Source of the DNA: Ruminococcaceae bacterium UBA866
Lineage (GTDB): Bacteria > Bacillota > Clostridia > Oscillospirales > Ruminococcaceae
DNA: 12,197 nucleotides
Assembly (NCBI GenBank): GCA_002295325.1
Contig: DBGA01000084.1
Span: 24,454 to 36,650 of the forward strand
Direction of reading: 5' to 3'
Below are positions 5,297 to 12,197 of the stretch, piece after piece. Both the position numbers and the translations under genes were made by a program. Position 1 is the stretch's first letter, and every line of letters begins with the position of its first letter. A model generated the notes under the pieces. It saw nothing but the letters and a program-made list of their open reading frames with translations. It was not told where the DNA came from and made no database searches.

Positions 5297-6274
5297 CTAC
5301 GCCTTTTCGCCATTTTTGACTGCTTCTACAAGTTCCCTTAAATCACTAACTGTAGTGAGTGTAGCACATTTGTGTCTAAATGCCGCAGCACCATTTGAAC
5401 CTTTGATATACCATGCGGCGTGCTTTCTAGCCTCACGCATACCCATTTTCTCGCCTTTGTACAAAACAATCAGCTCGATATGCTTAAGCATAACCTCTAA
5501 TCGTTCTTCAATGGTGGGTTCGGGCAACAATATTCCGGTTTCAAGGTAGGTTTTTATTTCATTGAAAATCCAAGGTCTGCCATAGGTTGCTTGTCCAATC
5601 ATAACAAGGTCGCAACCGGTATAATCATACATTTGTTTTGCTTCAACCGCAGAGGTGATGCCACCGTTTCCGATAACAGGAATAGAAACAGCATCTTTGA
5701 CTTCCTTAATAATGTCAATGTCAACAGGAAAACGATACATTTGCTTTCTCGTTCTGCCATGCACAGTAATTGCAGCTGCACCCGCGTCCTGCATCAATTT
5801 TGCAAACTCTACTGCGTTTACATTTTCATCGTCCCAACCCTTGCGAATTTTCACGGTGATAGGGGTATCTGTTACAGCAGTCATTGCCTTTATAATGTCA
5901 TACGCAAGTTCAGGTGTTTTCATCAATGCAGAGCCACACCCGTTTCCTGCAACCTTTGGAACAGGACAACCCATATTAACATCGATAATTTGCGGATTAT
6001 ATTCTGTTGCAATTATCGTAGCCTTTGCCATAAAATCTTTATCATCACCAAAAAGCTGTACTGCCATTGGCTGCTCATATTCGTTGACTGATAACAACTG
6101 GTGGGTTTTTTTATCTGAATAGCATAAACCCTTGGAGCTTGCCATCTCACCCACGAGATAGGCTGCACCATGCTGTTTGCAAATTTCTCTGTAAGCTCTG
6201 TCGGCTACTGAAGCCATAGGTGCAAGTGCTGCTGTTTGCTTGATTAAAACGTCGCCAATTTTCATATTTTTCAA
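5297..6274 (-). CDS. dus: tRNA-dihydrouridine synthase (DusB-like)
   Basis: FMN-dependent, NADPH-using enzyme that reduces specific uridines of tRNA to dihydrouridine in the cytosol. The 325-residue protein has a TIM-barrel Dus domain: substrate/FMN loop ALAPMASVADRAYR (~16-29), PMAVQLFGDD (~69-78), catalytic Cys C103 in VNMGCPVPKVAGNG, K142 in TVKIRKGW, H172 in VHGRTRKQMY and the phosphate-binding stretch IPVIGNGGI (~198-206). The C-terminal helical domain covers ~240-325 (REARKHAAWYIKG). The segment after GRTRKQMY reads RFPVDID where SGKADWD is more usual. The start is TTG at 6274, 9 nt after AGGG (minus strand, 6287-6284); ATG at 6265 would remove three residues and lacks a well-spaced site. 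The assignment to DusB rather than another Dus paralogue is from overall similarity. Confidence 0.93.
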   Translation of the reverse strand: MKNMKIGDVLIKQTAALAPMASVADRAYREICKQHGAAYLVGEMASSKGLCYSDKKTHQLLSVNEYEQPMAVQLFGDDKDFMAKATIIATEYNPQIIDVNMGCPVPKVAGNGCGSALMKTPELAYDIIKAMTAVTDTPITVKIRKGWDDENVNAVEFAKLMQDAGAAAITVHGRTRKQMYRFPVDIDIIKEVKDAVSIPVIGNGGITSAVEAKQMYDYTGCDLVMIGQATYGRPWIFNEIKTYLETGILLPEPTIEERLEVMLKHIELIVLYKGEKMGMREARKHAAWYIKGSNGAAAFRHKCATLTTVSDLRELVEAVKNGEKA

Positions 6275-6295
6275 AGAGGATAACCCTGCCTTTTC

Positions 6296-6324
6296 TTGAT
6301 ATCATTTTCCCTTTGTGGTATACT
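6296..6324 (+). promoter_or_regulatory. Promoter of the polA-rimI-tsaD unit
   Basis: TTGATA (6296-6301), a 17-nt spacer and TATACT (6319-6324) form a good sigma-A-type promoter with a start of transcription near 6331 and a leader of about 110 nt. The leader runs through the dus promoter and holds the AT palindrome TTATAATTATAA (6348-6359); no riboswitch-like fold is evident in it. Confidence 0.65.
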
Positions 6325-6380
6325 AAAGTAATACGCACACAGGAAAGTTATAATTATAATAGCTACAAAGTAACCATTAT

Positions 6381-6410
6381 ATTATAACAATCCTGCTAAT
6401 GATAAGTCAA
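6381..6410 (-). promoter_or_regulatory. Promoter of dus
   Basis: On the minus strand, -35 TTGACT (6410-6405), an 18-nt spacer and a perfect -10 TATAAT (6386-6381) predict a start of transcription near 6374 and a leader of about 100 nt before dus. It faces the polA promoter. Confidence 0.65.
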
Positions 6411-6440
6411 CAAATTTAGGATAGAATTGAGGTCTTGAGC

Positions 6441-8993
6441 TTGAAACTACTTGCGATTGACGGTAACAGCATTTTAAACCGAGCTTTTTATGGAGTACGT
6501 CCACTAACCACAAAAGACGGAACCTATACAAATGCAATTTTCGGTTTTTTGAATATGCTAATGAAACTTGAGAAGGATACATCTCCTGATGCAGTGGCAA
6601 TTGCATTTGACGTTTCTAAAAAAACCTTTAGAAATGACCAATTTGCAGATTATAAGGCAAACCGAAAGGGTATGCCCGATGAGCTTAGAATGCAACTTCC
6701 ACTTGTTAAGGAAATTTTATTATACATGGGCTATAGAATTGCAACTGCCGAAGGGTATGAGGGTGATGATGTTCTAGGAACATTGGCACAAGCTTGCTGT
6801 AATAGCGGACATTCCTGTGTAGTTGCTACCGGAGATAGGGATTGCTTGCAACTTGTAACTGATTGTGTCACAGTATCCCTTGCAAAAACTGCAGGAAATA
6901 TTATCTACACCAGAGAAAAAGTATTAGAGGACTATGGCATGGAGCCACTTCAAATTATTGACTTGAAAGCCCTGATGGGAGATTCCTCTGATAATATTCC
7001 AGGTGTAAAGGGTGTTGGCGAAAAGACAGCGCTAAACCTAATTCAAAAAAATCATAATATTGAAAAAATATATGAGGATATTGAGGCAATTGAGGCTACC
7101 CCTCGTGTGAAGAAACTGCTTTTTGAGAGCAAGGATATGGCTTTTTTAAGTAAAAAGCTTGCAACAATATGCCTTGAAGTTCCAATTAATACTGAAATAA
7201 CTGACTATGTTCGTGGTGAAACTGACGAGCAAAAACTAGCTGAGATTTTAACAAGACTTGAAATGTATAGCTTTTTTGACAAGCTGAATGTTAAAATGTC
7301 TGCTGGTAACGCAGTAGAAAACCAAGATATTAAAGCAAAAAAAATTAACTGTGAGGTTGTTACTGCCGACGAGGCACACGCAGTTGGCCTTATTGGAACG
7401 CCTACTGTTTCTGTCATAATGAAAGAGGACAGCCTCCATTTAAACGTTGGTGATACCATTTATAATGTCACAGCTGACAGGCGAGATGAAATGCTGAAAC
7501 ATCTTTTTGAAAATAAAATTCCGATTAACACCTTTATGGCAAAACCAATCTATAAGCTTGCAAAAGATTGGGGCTATGAGGACATTGTCATCAAGTTTGA
7601 TGCGGAATTAGCGGCTTATCTGCTAAACCCAAGTTCAAAGGGTTATGATTTGCCTACCCTTACAAACCGCCACTTGAATTCATTGCAATTTGACGTGGCA
7701 GAGGAATTTGCTGATATAGCGGCACTGCCATATCTATGCGAGCAATTAAATGAAGAACTAATCACAGAGGGAATGAAACCTCTTTATGACACAATAGAAC
7801 TTCCATTATGCGAAGTGCTAGCCGATATGGAGCATGAGGGGTTTGCAATTGACAAGCTAGGCGTTGAGAAGTTCGGAAAACAACTGGAAACTGATATTGA
7901 GCTTACTAAGGAGCAGGTTTTTAAGCTTGTTGGCGAGGAATTTAATATCAACTCGACTAAGGAATTAGGGGTTATTCTATTTGAAAAGCTTGGACTTCCA
8001 GCAGGCAAGAAGACAAAAACAGGCTACTCAACCAATGTGGATGTGCTAGAAAGTTTAATGGATAAGCATGAAGTAATACCACAAATTATGGAGTATCGCA
8101 AGCTTGCAAAGCTATATTCCACCTATGTGGTAGGCCTACTGAAAGTGATATCCTCTGACGGTAGGGTTCATTCAACTTTTAACCAGACAGAAACACGCAC
8201 AGGTCGTATCAGCTCAACCGAGCCAAACGTTCAAAATATTCCTATTAGAACAAAACTAGGGAGTGAAATTCGTAAATTCTTTGTTGCTCGTGAGGGCTAC
8301 ACCTTAATTGATGCCGACTATTCACAGATTGAGCTTAGAATTTTAGCCCATATTTCTGCTGACACAGCTATGATAAAGGCATTCAAAGACAAGGTTGATA
8401 TCCATGCAATTACTGCCTCGCAGGTGTTTAACCACCCACTTGAAACCTTGCCAAGCGAACTTAGAAGCAGGGCAAAGGCAATCAACTTTGGTATCGTTTA
8501 TGGCATTAGTGCATACTCGCTTTCACAGGATATCAATGTGCCAATGCACGAGGCTAAGGAATATATCGCAGCATATCTGCGTAACTACGGTGGTGTAGCA
8601 GAATATATGCACAATGTTGTAGAGCAAGCAAGGGCAGATGGCTTTGTAAAAACAATCTATGGCAGAAAACGTGACCTTGCAGATATCAATGCGACCAATA
8701 AAATGGTAAAAGCCTTTGCAGAGCGGGTTGCACTCAATACTCCGGTGCAGGGCACAGCAGCCGATATTATTAAGCTTGCAATGATAAAAGTCTATCACCG
8801 AATTAAAAAAGAAGACCTTGATGCAAGACTTATTTTACAAGTACACGATGAATTGATTGTCGAGGCACCAGTAATGCAAGCCGACAGAGTAAAAATTATT
8901 TTAAAAGAGGAAATGGAAAACGCTGCAAAGCTAACTGTTCCTCTTGTTGCTGATATTAGTATCGGCAAGGATTGGTACTCGGCAAAGGGATAA
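6441..8993 (+). CDS. polA: DNA polymerase I
   Basis: Gap-filling DNA polymerase that removes RNA primers and acts in repair. The 850-residue protein has the full three-part layout. The 5'-nuclease domain (~1-290) has D7 in AIDGNS, FADYKANRKGMP, EGYEGDDV, TGDRD (D132, D134) and GDSSDNIPG (D181, D184). The middle domain (~300-450) has the 3'-5' exonuclease fold but lacks the DxE metal ligands (SVIMKED where DTE is expected), so proofreading is probably absent, as in other Firmicutes. The polymerase domain has motif A DADYSQIELR (D626), motif B RSRAKAINFGIVYG (675-688) and motif C QVHDELIVE (H802, D803). The start is TTG at 6441, 8 nt after GAGG (6429-6432); an in-frame TTG at 6435 is only 2 nt away from it. 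rimI follows 30 nt later with no terminator. Confidence 0.97.
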   Translation: MKLLAIDGNSILNRAFYGVRPLTTKDGTYTNAIFGFLNMLMKLEKDTSPDAVAIAFDVSKKTFRNDQFADYKANRKGMPDELRMQLPLVKEILLYMGYRIATAEGYEGDDVLGTLAQACCNSGHSCVVATGDRDCLQLVTDCVTVSLAKTAGNIIYTREKVLEDYGMEPLQIIDLKALMGDSSDNIPGVKGVGEKTALNLIQKNHNIEKIYEDIEAIEATPRVKKLLFESKDMAFLSKKLATICLEVPINTEITDYVRGETDEQKLAEILTRLEMYSFFDKLNVKMSAGNAVENQDIKAKKINCEVVTADEAHAVGLIGTPTVSVIMKEDSLHLNVGDTIYNVTADRRDEMLKHLFENKIPINTFMAKPIYKLAKDWGYEDIVIKFDAELAAYLLNPSSKGYDLPTLTNRHLNSLQFDVAEEFADIAALPYLCEQLNEELITEGMKPLYDTIELPLCEVLADMEHEGFAIDKLGVEKFGKQLETDIELTKEQVFKLVGEEFNINSTKELGVILFEKLGLPAGKKTKTGYSTNVDVLESLMDKHEVIPQIMEYRKLAKLYSTYVVGLLKVISSDGRVHSTFNQTETRTGRISSTEPNVQNIPIRTKLGSEIRKFFVAREGYTLIDADYSQIELRILAHISADTAMIKAFKDKVDIHAITASQVFNHPLETLPSELRSRAKAINFGIVYGISAYSLSQDINVPMHEAKEYIAAYLRNYGGVAEYMHNVVEQARADGFVKTIYGRKRDLADINATNKMVKAFAERVALNTPVQGTAADIIKLAMIKVYHRIKKEDLDARLILQVHDELIVEAPVMQADRVKIILKEEMENAAKLTVPLVADISIGKDWYSAKG

Positions 8994-9023
8994 TGATTTT
9001 AAGTATTAAGGAAGTGTAGCATT

Positions 9024-9467
9024 ATGCTGCTTATAGATAATATGACGTTAGAGGACGTTAGCGGTGTAACCATTGTAGAGGAAGAATGTTTTTCACAGCC
9101 ATGGAGTTATCAAGCCTTTTTGTCAGAGCTTGAAAATGACAAGGCAGTGACCTATATCGCAATAGAGGATTATGAAATAGTTGGATTTATCAATGCACAT
9201 TTTGTGTTAAATGAAGGATATATCAACAACATTGCAGTAACACTTACCCACAGACGTAAGCATACTGCCGATATGCTCATAGAAAAGCTTGTGAGTTTAG
9301 CGATAGATAAAAAACTTGCGTTTTTAACCCTTGAGGTAAGACAATCTAATGAAGCTGCGATTAATCTTTATAAAAAGCATGGATTTTTAGAGGTAGGCAT
9401 ACGCAAGGATTTTTATGACCAACCCAAAGAGGACGCAATATTAATGACACGCAAATTCGATATATAA
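9024..9467 (+). CDS. rimI: RimI-type GNAT N-acetyltransferase with atypical acetyl-CoA loop
   Basis: Acetyl-CoA-dependent N-acetyltransferase, in the family that acetylates the N-terminus of ribosomal protein S18; often located beside t6A genes. The 147-residue protein has the GNAT order: N-terminal EEECFSQPWSYQAFLSEL, central IVGFINAHFV, the beta4 strand YINNIAVTLTHRR, the acetyl-CoA loop, then LTLEVRQSNEAAINLYKKHGF and the RimI-like C-terminus RKDFYDQPKEDAILM. The family loop Q/RxxGxG/A is normally RRxGIG/A; here it is RRKHTA (residues 77-82), so the first glycine is His. ATG at 9024 follows AAGGAAG (9008-9014) by 9 nt. It lies between polA and tsaD, its own stop overlapping the tsaD ribosome binding site. 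The family call is secure; the substrate is inferred from context and the loop change leaves activity open. Confidence 0.88.
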   Translation: MLLIDNMTLEDVSGVTIVEEECFSQPWSYQAFLSELENDKAVTYIAIEDYEIVGFINAHFVLNEGYINNIAVTLTHRRKHTADMLIEKLVSLAIDKKLAFLTLEVRQSNEAAINLYKKHGFLEVGIRKDFYDQPKEDAILMTRKFDI

Positions 9468-9478
9468 GGACTGATTAA

Positions 9479-10483
9479 ATGAAAATTCTTGCAATAGAAA
9501 GCTCTTGTGATGAAACAGCAGTTGCGATAGTAGAGGACGGAACCAAAATGCACTCTAATATCATAGCAACCCAAATTGCAGAGCATCGACTTTATGGTGG
9601 AGTAGTGCCCGAGATTGCCTCTCGCCGTCACTGCGAAAACATTGTAGGTGTAACAGATGAGGCACTAAGGGCTGCGAAAATGACACTTGACGATATTGAT
9701 GCAATCGCAGTTACTTATGCGCCGGGGTTGATTGGTGCTTTGCTGGTCGGCGTAAATTTCGCCAAGGGATTATCACTCTCGACAGGGAAACCGCTCATTC
9801 CAGTTCATCATATACGTTCCCACATTGCAGCAAATTATCTTGAATACAAAGAGTTGAAACCACCATTTTTATGCCTCGTAGTATCGGGCGGACATACCCA
9901 TATTATCGAGGTAAAGAGCCATACCGAGTTTAAAGTAATTGGCAGAACCCGTGATGATGCGGCGGGTGAGGCTTTTGATAAAGCAGCTCGTGCAATGGGT
10001 TATCCATATCCGGGCGGTATTGAAATTGATAAGGCAGCAGTGTTAGGTAATCCCCTAGCATATAAACTTCCACGCCCTCGTGTTGAGGGTAGCGAATATG
10101 ATATGAGCTTTTCAGGGTTAAAAACAGCAGTTTTAAACCTTTTACACAACTCGGAGCAAAAGGGGATAGAGGTAAATAAAGTTGACCTTAGCGCAAGTTT
10201 TCAGCTTGCGGTCTGTGATATCTTATCTGACAAGCTGATGCTTGCCGCAAAAAACTTTGGATATACTAATATAGTGGTTGCAGGTGGTGTCTGTGCAAAT
10301 AGTGGCATTAGAAAACGTCTTAGCGATGAGTGTGCAAAGCGAGGATATAAGCTTTATCTCCCACCCCTAAAGTATTGCGGAGATAATGCTGCAATGGTAG
10401 GAAGCCAAGCTTATTTTGAGTATTTATCTGGAAATATTGCATCCCTTGACTTAAATGCAATTTCGACACTTCCGATAGGGTAA
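9479..10483 (+). CDS. tsaD: tRNA N6-threonylcarbamoyladenosine synthase subunit TsaD
   Basis: Transfers the threonylcarbamoyl group onto A37 of ANN-decoding tRNAs, working with TsaB and TsaE in bacteria. The 334-residue protein is full length, with the ASKHA fold: ESSCDETAVAI at the N-terminus, metal-binding H111 and H115 in HHIRSHIAANYL, VVSGGHTHI, GRTRDDAAGEAFDKAARAMG, SFSGLKTAV, VVAGGVCANSGIRKRL and the metal ligand D302 in YCGDNAAMVG. The usual HHIEGH is HHIRSH here; the ligands themselves are kept. ATG at 9479 follows AAGGA (9466-9470) by 8 nt, and that site overlaps the rimI stop, so the genes are probably translationally coupled. tsaB and tsaE, often just upstream of rimI, are not in the window. 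No terminator is obvious after it. Confidence 0.97.
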   Translation: MKILAIESSCDETAVAIVEDGTKMHSNIIATQIAEHRLYGGVVPEIASRRHCENIVGVTDEALRAAKMTLDDIDAIAVTYAPGLIGALLVGVNFAKGLSLSTGKPLIPVHHIRSHIAANYLEYKELKPPFLCLVVSGGHTHIIEVKSHTEFKVIGRTRDDAAGEAFDKAARAMGYPYPGGIEIDKAAVLGNPLAYKLPRPRVEGSEYDMSFSGLKTAVLNLLHNSEQKGIEVNKVDLSASFQLAVCDILSDKLMLAAKNFGYTNIVVAGGVCANSGIRKRLSDECAKRGYKLYLPPLKYCGDNAAMVGSQAYFEYLSGNIASLDLNAISTLPIG

Positions 10484-10498
10484 TGTTACCATATTTTA

Positions 10499-10516
10499 TT
10501 GACAAATAATTAACAA
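10499..10516. promoter_or_regulatory. Rex-like palindrome upstream of pckG
   Basis: The 18-mer TTGACAAATAATTAACAA matches 12 of the 14 fixed positions of TTGTTAANNNNTTAACAA, the site recalled for the NADH-sensing repressor Rex in clostridia, with one half-site perfect. It is 29 bp upstream of the pckG -35 box. Its first six bases are also a perfect -35 hexamer, with a poor -10 (TAATAT, 10522-10527) 17 nt on, so a second promoter is possible. In an AT-rich region such matches can arise by chance. Confidence 0.35.
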
Positions 10517-10544
10517 ATTAGTAATATTAATTGTATTTTTTGCC

Positions 10545-10573
10545 TTGACATCTTTACAAACAAACAATATAAT
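10545..10573 (+). promoter_or_regulatory. Perfect-consensus promoter of pckG
   Basis: TTGACA (10545-10550), exactly 17 nt, then TATAAT (10568-10573), identical to consensus at all twelve positions. Transcription should start near 10580, giving a leader of about 120 nt before the ATG at 10700. The leader holds weak inverted repeats (TTTATCG 10609-10615 with CGATAAA 10652-10658; TTCTCA 10595-10600 with TGAGAA 10629-10634), not enough to call a riboswitch. Confidence 0.85.
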
Positions 10574-10699
10574 AGTATTTGAGGAAACTTGTTTTTCTCA
10601 TAATTTAGTTTATCGTTTTGGGGAAAATTGAGAATAATTTCAGTTTTTTGTCGATAAAATAGATGAAGATTTTTTAAATACGAAAGGAGCAAATTACAC

Positions 10700-12197
10700 A
10701 TGTTAACTAACAACAAAAACGTAATCACATGGGTTGACGAAATGGTTGCACTTTGTAAACCTGATGAAGTGGTTTGGATTGATGGTTCTGCTGAGCAACT
10801 TGATGCGCTAAGAGCTCAATCTGTTGCTATTGGCGAATTAGAAAAATTAAATGAGGACAAGCTACCTGGATGTTATTTACACAGAACTTTAGAGAATGAC
10901 GTTGCTCGTGTTGAGTCACGTACGTTTATATGCTCAAGAAATAAAGAAGATGCTGGACCAACTAATAACTGGTGCGATCCAAACGAAATGTATGACAAAC
11001 TAACCCCAATGTATGACGGTGTTATGAAGGGGCGTACAATGTACGTTATTCCTTATTCAATGGGACCAATCGGTTCTCCATTGGCAAAGGTTGGCGTTGA
11101 GCTTTCAGATTCAATCTATGTTGTTTTGAATATGGACATCATGACTCGTATGGGCAAAGCTGCATTTGAAAACTTAGGCGAAACTTCTAACGATTTCGTT
11201 CGTGGTCTTCATTCAAAAGCAGACGTTAACCCTGATAATCGTTATATCGTTCATTTTCCAGAAGATAACACTATCTGGTCAATTAACTCAGCTTACGGTG
11301 GTAACGTTTTACTTGGTAAAAAGTGTTTTGCACTTCGTATTGCTTCATATCAAGGTAAAAATGAGGGCTGGATGGCAGAGCATATGCTTGTTTTGGGTAT
11401 CGAGAAACCAAACGGCGATATTAAATATATATCCGCTGCATTCCCATCAGCTTGTGGTAAAACTAACCTAGCAATGCTTGTTCCTCCTGATGTTTATTCA
11501 CAAGACGGATACAAAGTATGGTGCGTAGGTGATGATATTGCTTGGCTAAAACCAGGCGAAGACGGCAGACTATATGCAATCAACCCTGAAAATGGATTCT
11601 TTGGTGTTGCTCCTGGAACAAACCTAAAATCCAACCCAAATGCGTTGATTTCAACTTATAAAAATACAATTTTCACAAACGTTGTTCATAACAAAGAAGA
11701 TAACACAGTTTGGTGGGAAGGTCTTGACAAAAATCCACCAGAGAATGCTATCGACTGGTTAGGCAAAGAGTGGAACGGAAAAACTTCTGCTACAAAGGGT
11801 GCTCATCCAAACAGCCGTTTCACAGCTCCTGCTGTAAACTGCCCATGCATTAGCTCTGAGTTTAATAATCCTAAAGGCGTTCCAATTTCAGCAATGATTT
11901 TTGGCGGACGCAGAGCAAAAACTGCTCCACTAGTTTACCAATCATTTGACTGGGCACATGGTGTATTTGTTGGTTCAACAATGGCTTCAGAGACAACTGC
12001 TGCTGCAACTGGTGCAGTTGGTGTTGTTCGTCGTGATCCAATGGCTATGCTTCCATTCTGTGGCTACCATATGGGCGATTACTTTGCACATTGGCTAGAA
12101 ATAGGCAAAAAATTGGGCGACAAAGCACCTAAGATTTTTAACGTTAACTGGTTCAGACTTGATGATGAAGGCAACTTTATCTGGCCTGGATTTGGTG
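10700..12197 (+). CDS. pckG: GTP-dependent phosphoenolpyruvate carboxykinase, 3'-truncated by the window end
   Basis: Interconverts oxaloacetate + GTP and PEP + CO2 + GDP in the cytosol; in anaerobes it can run in either direction. The frame is open for 499 codons from ATG 10700 to the last base; the family is about 600 residues, so roughly the last 100 are missing. Landmarks: VARVESRTF (substrate-binding Arg), [19 protein letters not shown], phosphate loop [13 protein letters not shown] (248-260, with the reactive C252 and K254-T255), kinase-2 motif [10 protein letters not shown] (D278, D279), [32 protein letters not shown] and [17 protein letters not shown]. These are the GTP-type, not the ATP-type, signatures. 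AAAGGAG (10683-10689) precedes the ATG by 10 nt. With the perfect-consensus promoter this predicts high expression. Rex control is possible. Confidence 0.97.
   Translation, partial: MLTNNKNVITWVDEMVALCKPDEVVWIDGSAEQLDALRAQSVAIGELEKLNEDKLPGCYLHRTLENDVARVESRTFICSRNKEDAGPTNNWCDPNEMYDKLTPMYDGVMKGRTMYVIPYSMGPIGSPLAKVGVELSDSIYVVLNMDIMTRMGKAAFENLGETSNDFVRGLHSKADVNPDNRYIVHFPEDNTIWSINSAYGGNVLLGKKCFALRIASYQGKNEGWMAEHMLVLGIEKPNGDIKYISAAFPSACGKTNLAMLVPPDVYSQDGYKVWCVGDDIAWLKPGEDGRLYAINPENGFFGVAPGTNLKSNPNALISTYKNTIFTNVVHNKEDNTVWWEGLDKNPPENAIDWLGKEWNGKTSATKGAHPNSRFTAPAVNCPCISSEFNNPKGVPISAMIFGGRRAKTAPLVYQSFDWAHGVFVGSTMASETTAAATGAVGVVRRDPMAMLPFCGYHMGDYFAHWLEIGKKLGDKAPKIFNVNWFRLDDEGNFIWPGFG

Noticed and set aside
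5184..5549. A 121-codon plus-strand open frame over the dus 3' end.
   Set aside because: It begins inside the hairpin-rich gap, runs antisense to well-conserved dus sequence and its product resembles nothing known.
5591..6122. Two overlapping plus-strand open frames of 155-166 codons.
   Set aside because: Both are antisense shadows of dus; the dus frame carries all the family motifs.
6435..6440. TTG at 6435 as the polA start.
   Set aside because: It is only 2 nt from the GAGG site; TTG at 6441 has 8-nt spacing and gives the standard N-terminus MKLLAIDGNS.
10484..10498. Terminator between tsaD and pckG.
   Set aside because: No stem-loop with a T tract is visible; some read-through from tsaD into pckG is possible.
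10574..10699. Possible riboswitch in the pckG leader.
   Set aside because: Only weak, AT-rich inverted repeats; no terminator, no sequestered ribosome binding site and no motif I recognise.
1..12197. tRNA genes, CRISPR arrays, insertion sequences or phage genes.
   Set aside because: No repeat-spacer pattern, transposase, integrase or tRNA-like sequence was seen on either strand.

Overview
The window is a stretch of ordinary bacterial chromosome, AT-rich, with strong AGGAGG-type ribosome binding sites and near-consensus sigma-70/sigma-A promoters. Together with a GTP-type PEP carboxykinase, a MepA-type MATE pump, a proofreading-dead DNA polymerase I and a GH65 phosphorylase/beta-phosphoglucomutase pair, this suggests a low-GC anaerobic Firmicute, probably class Clostridia. 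The assignment is an inference from gene families and base composition. I see no phage, transposon, CRISPR array or RNA operon.

Layout. (1) 1-2174, plus strand: the C-terminal two thirds of a GH65 disaccharide phosphorylase, then pgmB 10 nt later. This is a phosphorolysis module (alpha-glucoside + Pi to beta-glucose 1-phosphate to glucose 6-phosphate), closed by a hairpin terminator. (2) 2252-3201, plus: an EamA/DMT-family membrane transporter whose best start is a non-AUG codon. (3) 3220-3531, plus: a decayed HigA/XRE antitoxin-like gene with several in-frame stops. (4) 3560-5063, minus: a MATE multidrug efflux gene with its own promoter and a leader of about 120 nt. The leader ends in an intrinsic terminator directly in front of the ribosome binding site, so it is very likely an attenuator and possibly a guanidine-IV (mepA motif) riboswitch. 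(5) 5064-5296: a gene-free stretch with several inverted repeats, including a plus-strand look-alike of part of the MATE leader. (6) 5297-6274, minus: dus. (7) 6441-10483, plus: polA-rimI-tsaD, closely spaced and probably one transcript. The dus and polA promoters point at each other, so the two transcripts should overlap at their 5' ends. (8) 10499-12197, plus: a perfect-consensus promoter, a Rex-like palindrome and the first ~499 codons of pckG, cut by the window end.

How the genes work together. polA is DNA replication and repair; tsaD (t6A37) and dus (dihydrouridine) modify tRNA; rimI is a protein acetyltransferase that habitually sits beside tsaD. GH65/pgmB feed glucose 6-phosphate into glycolysis, and pckG links oxaloacetate and PEP. 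The DMT and MATE genes are membrane transporters of unknown substrate. The most interesting non-coding part is 4917-5242.
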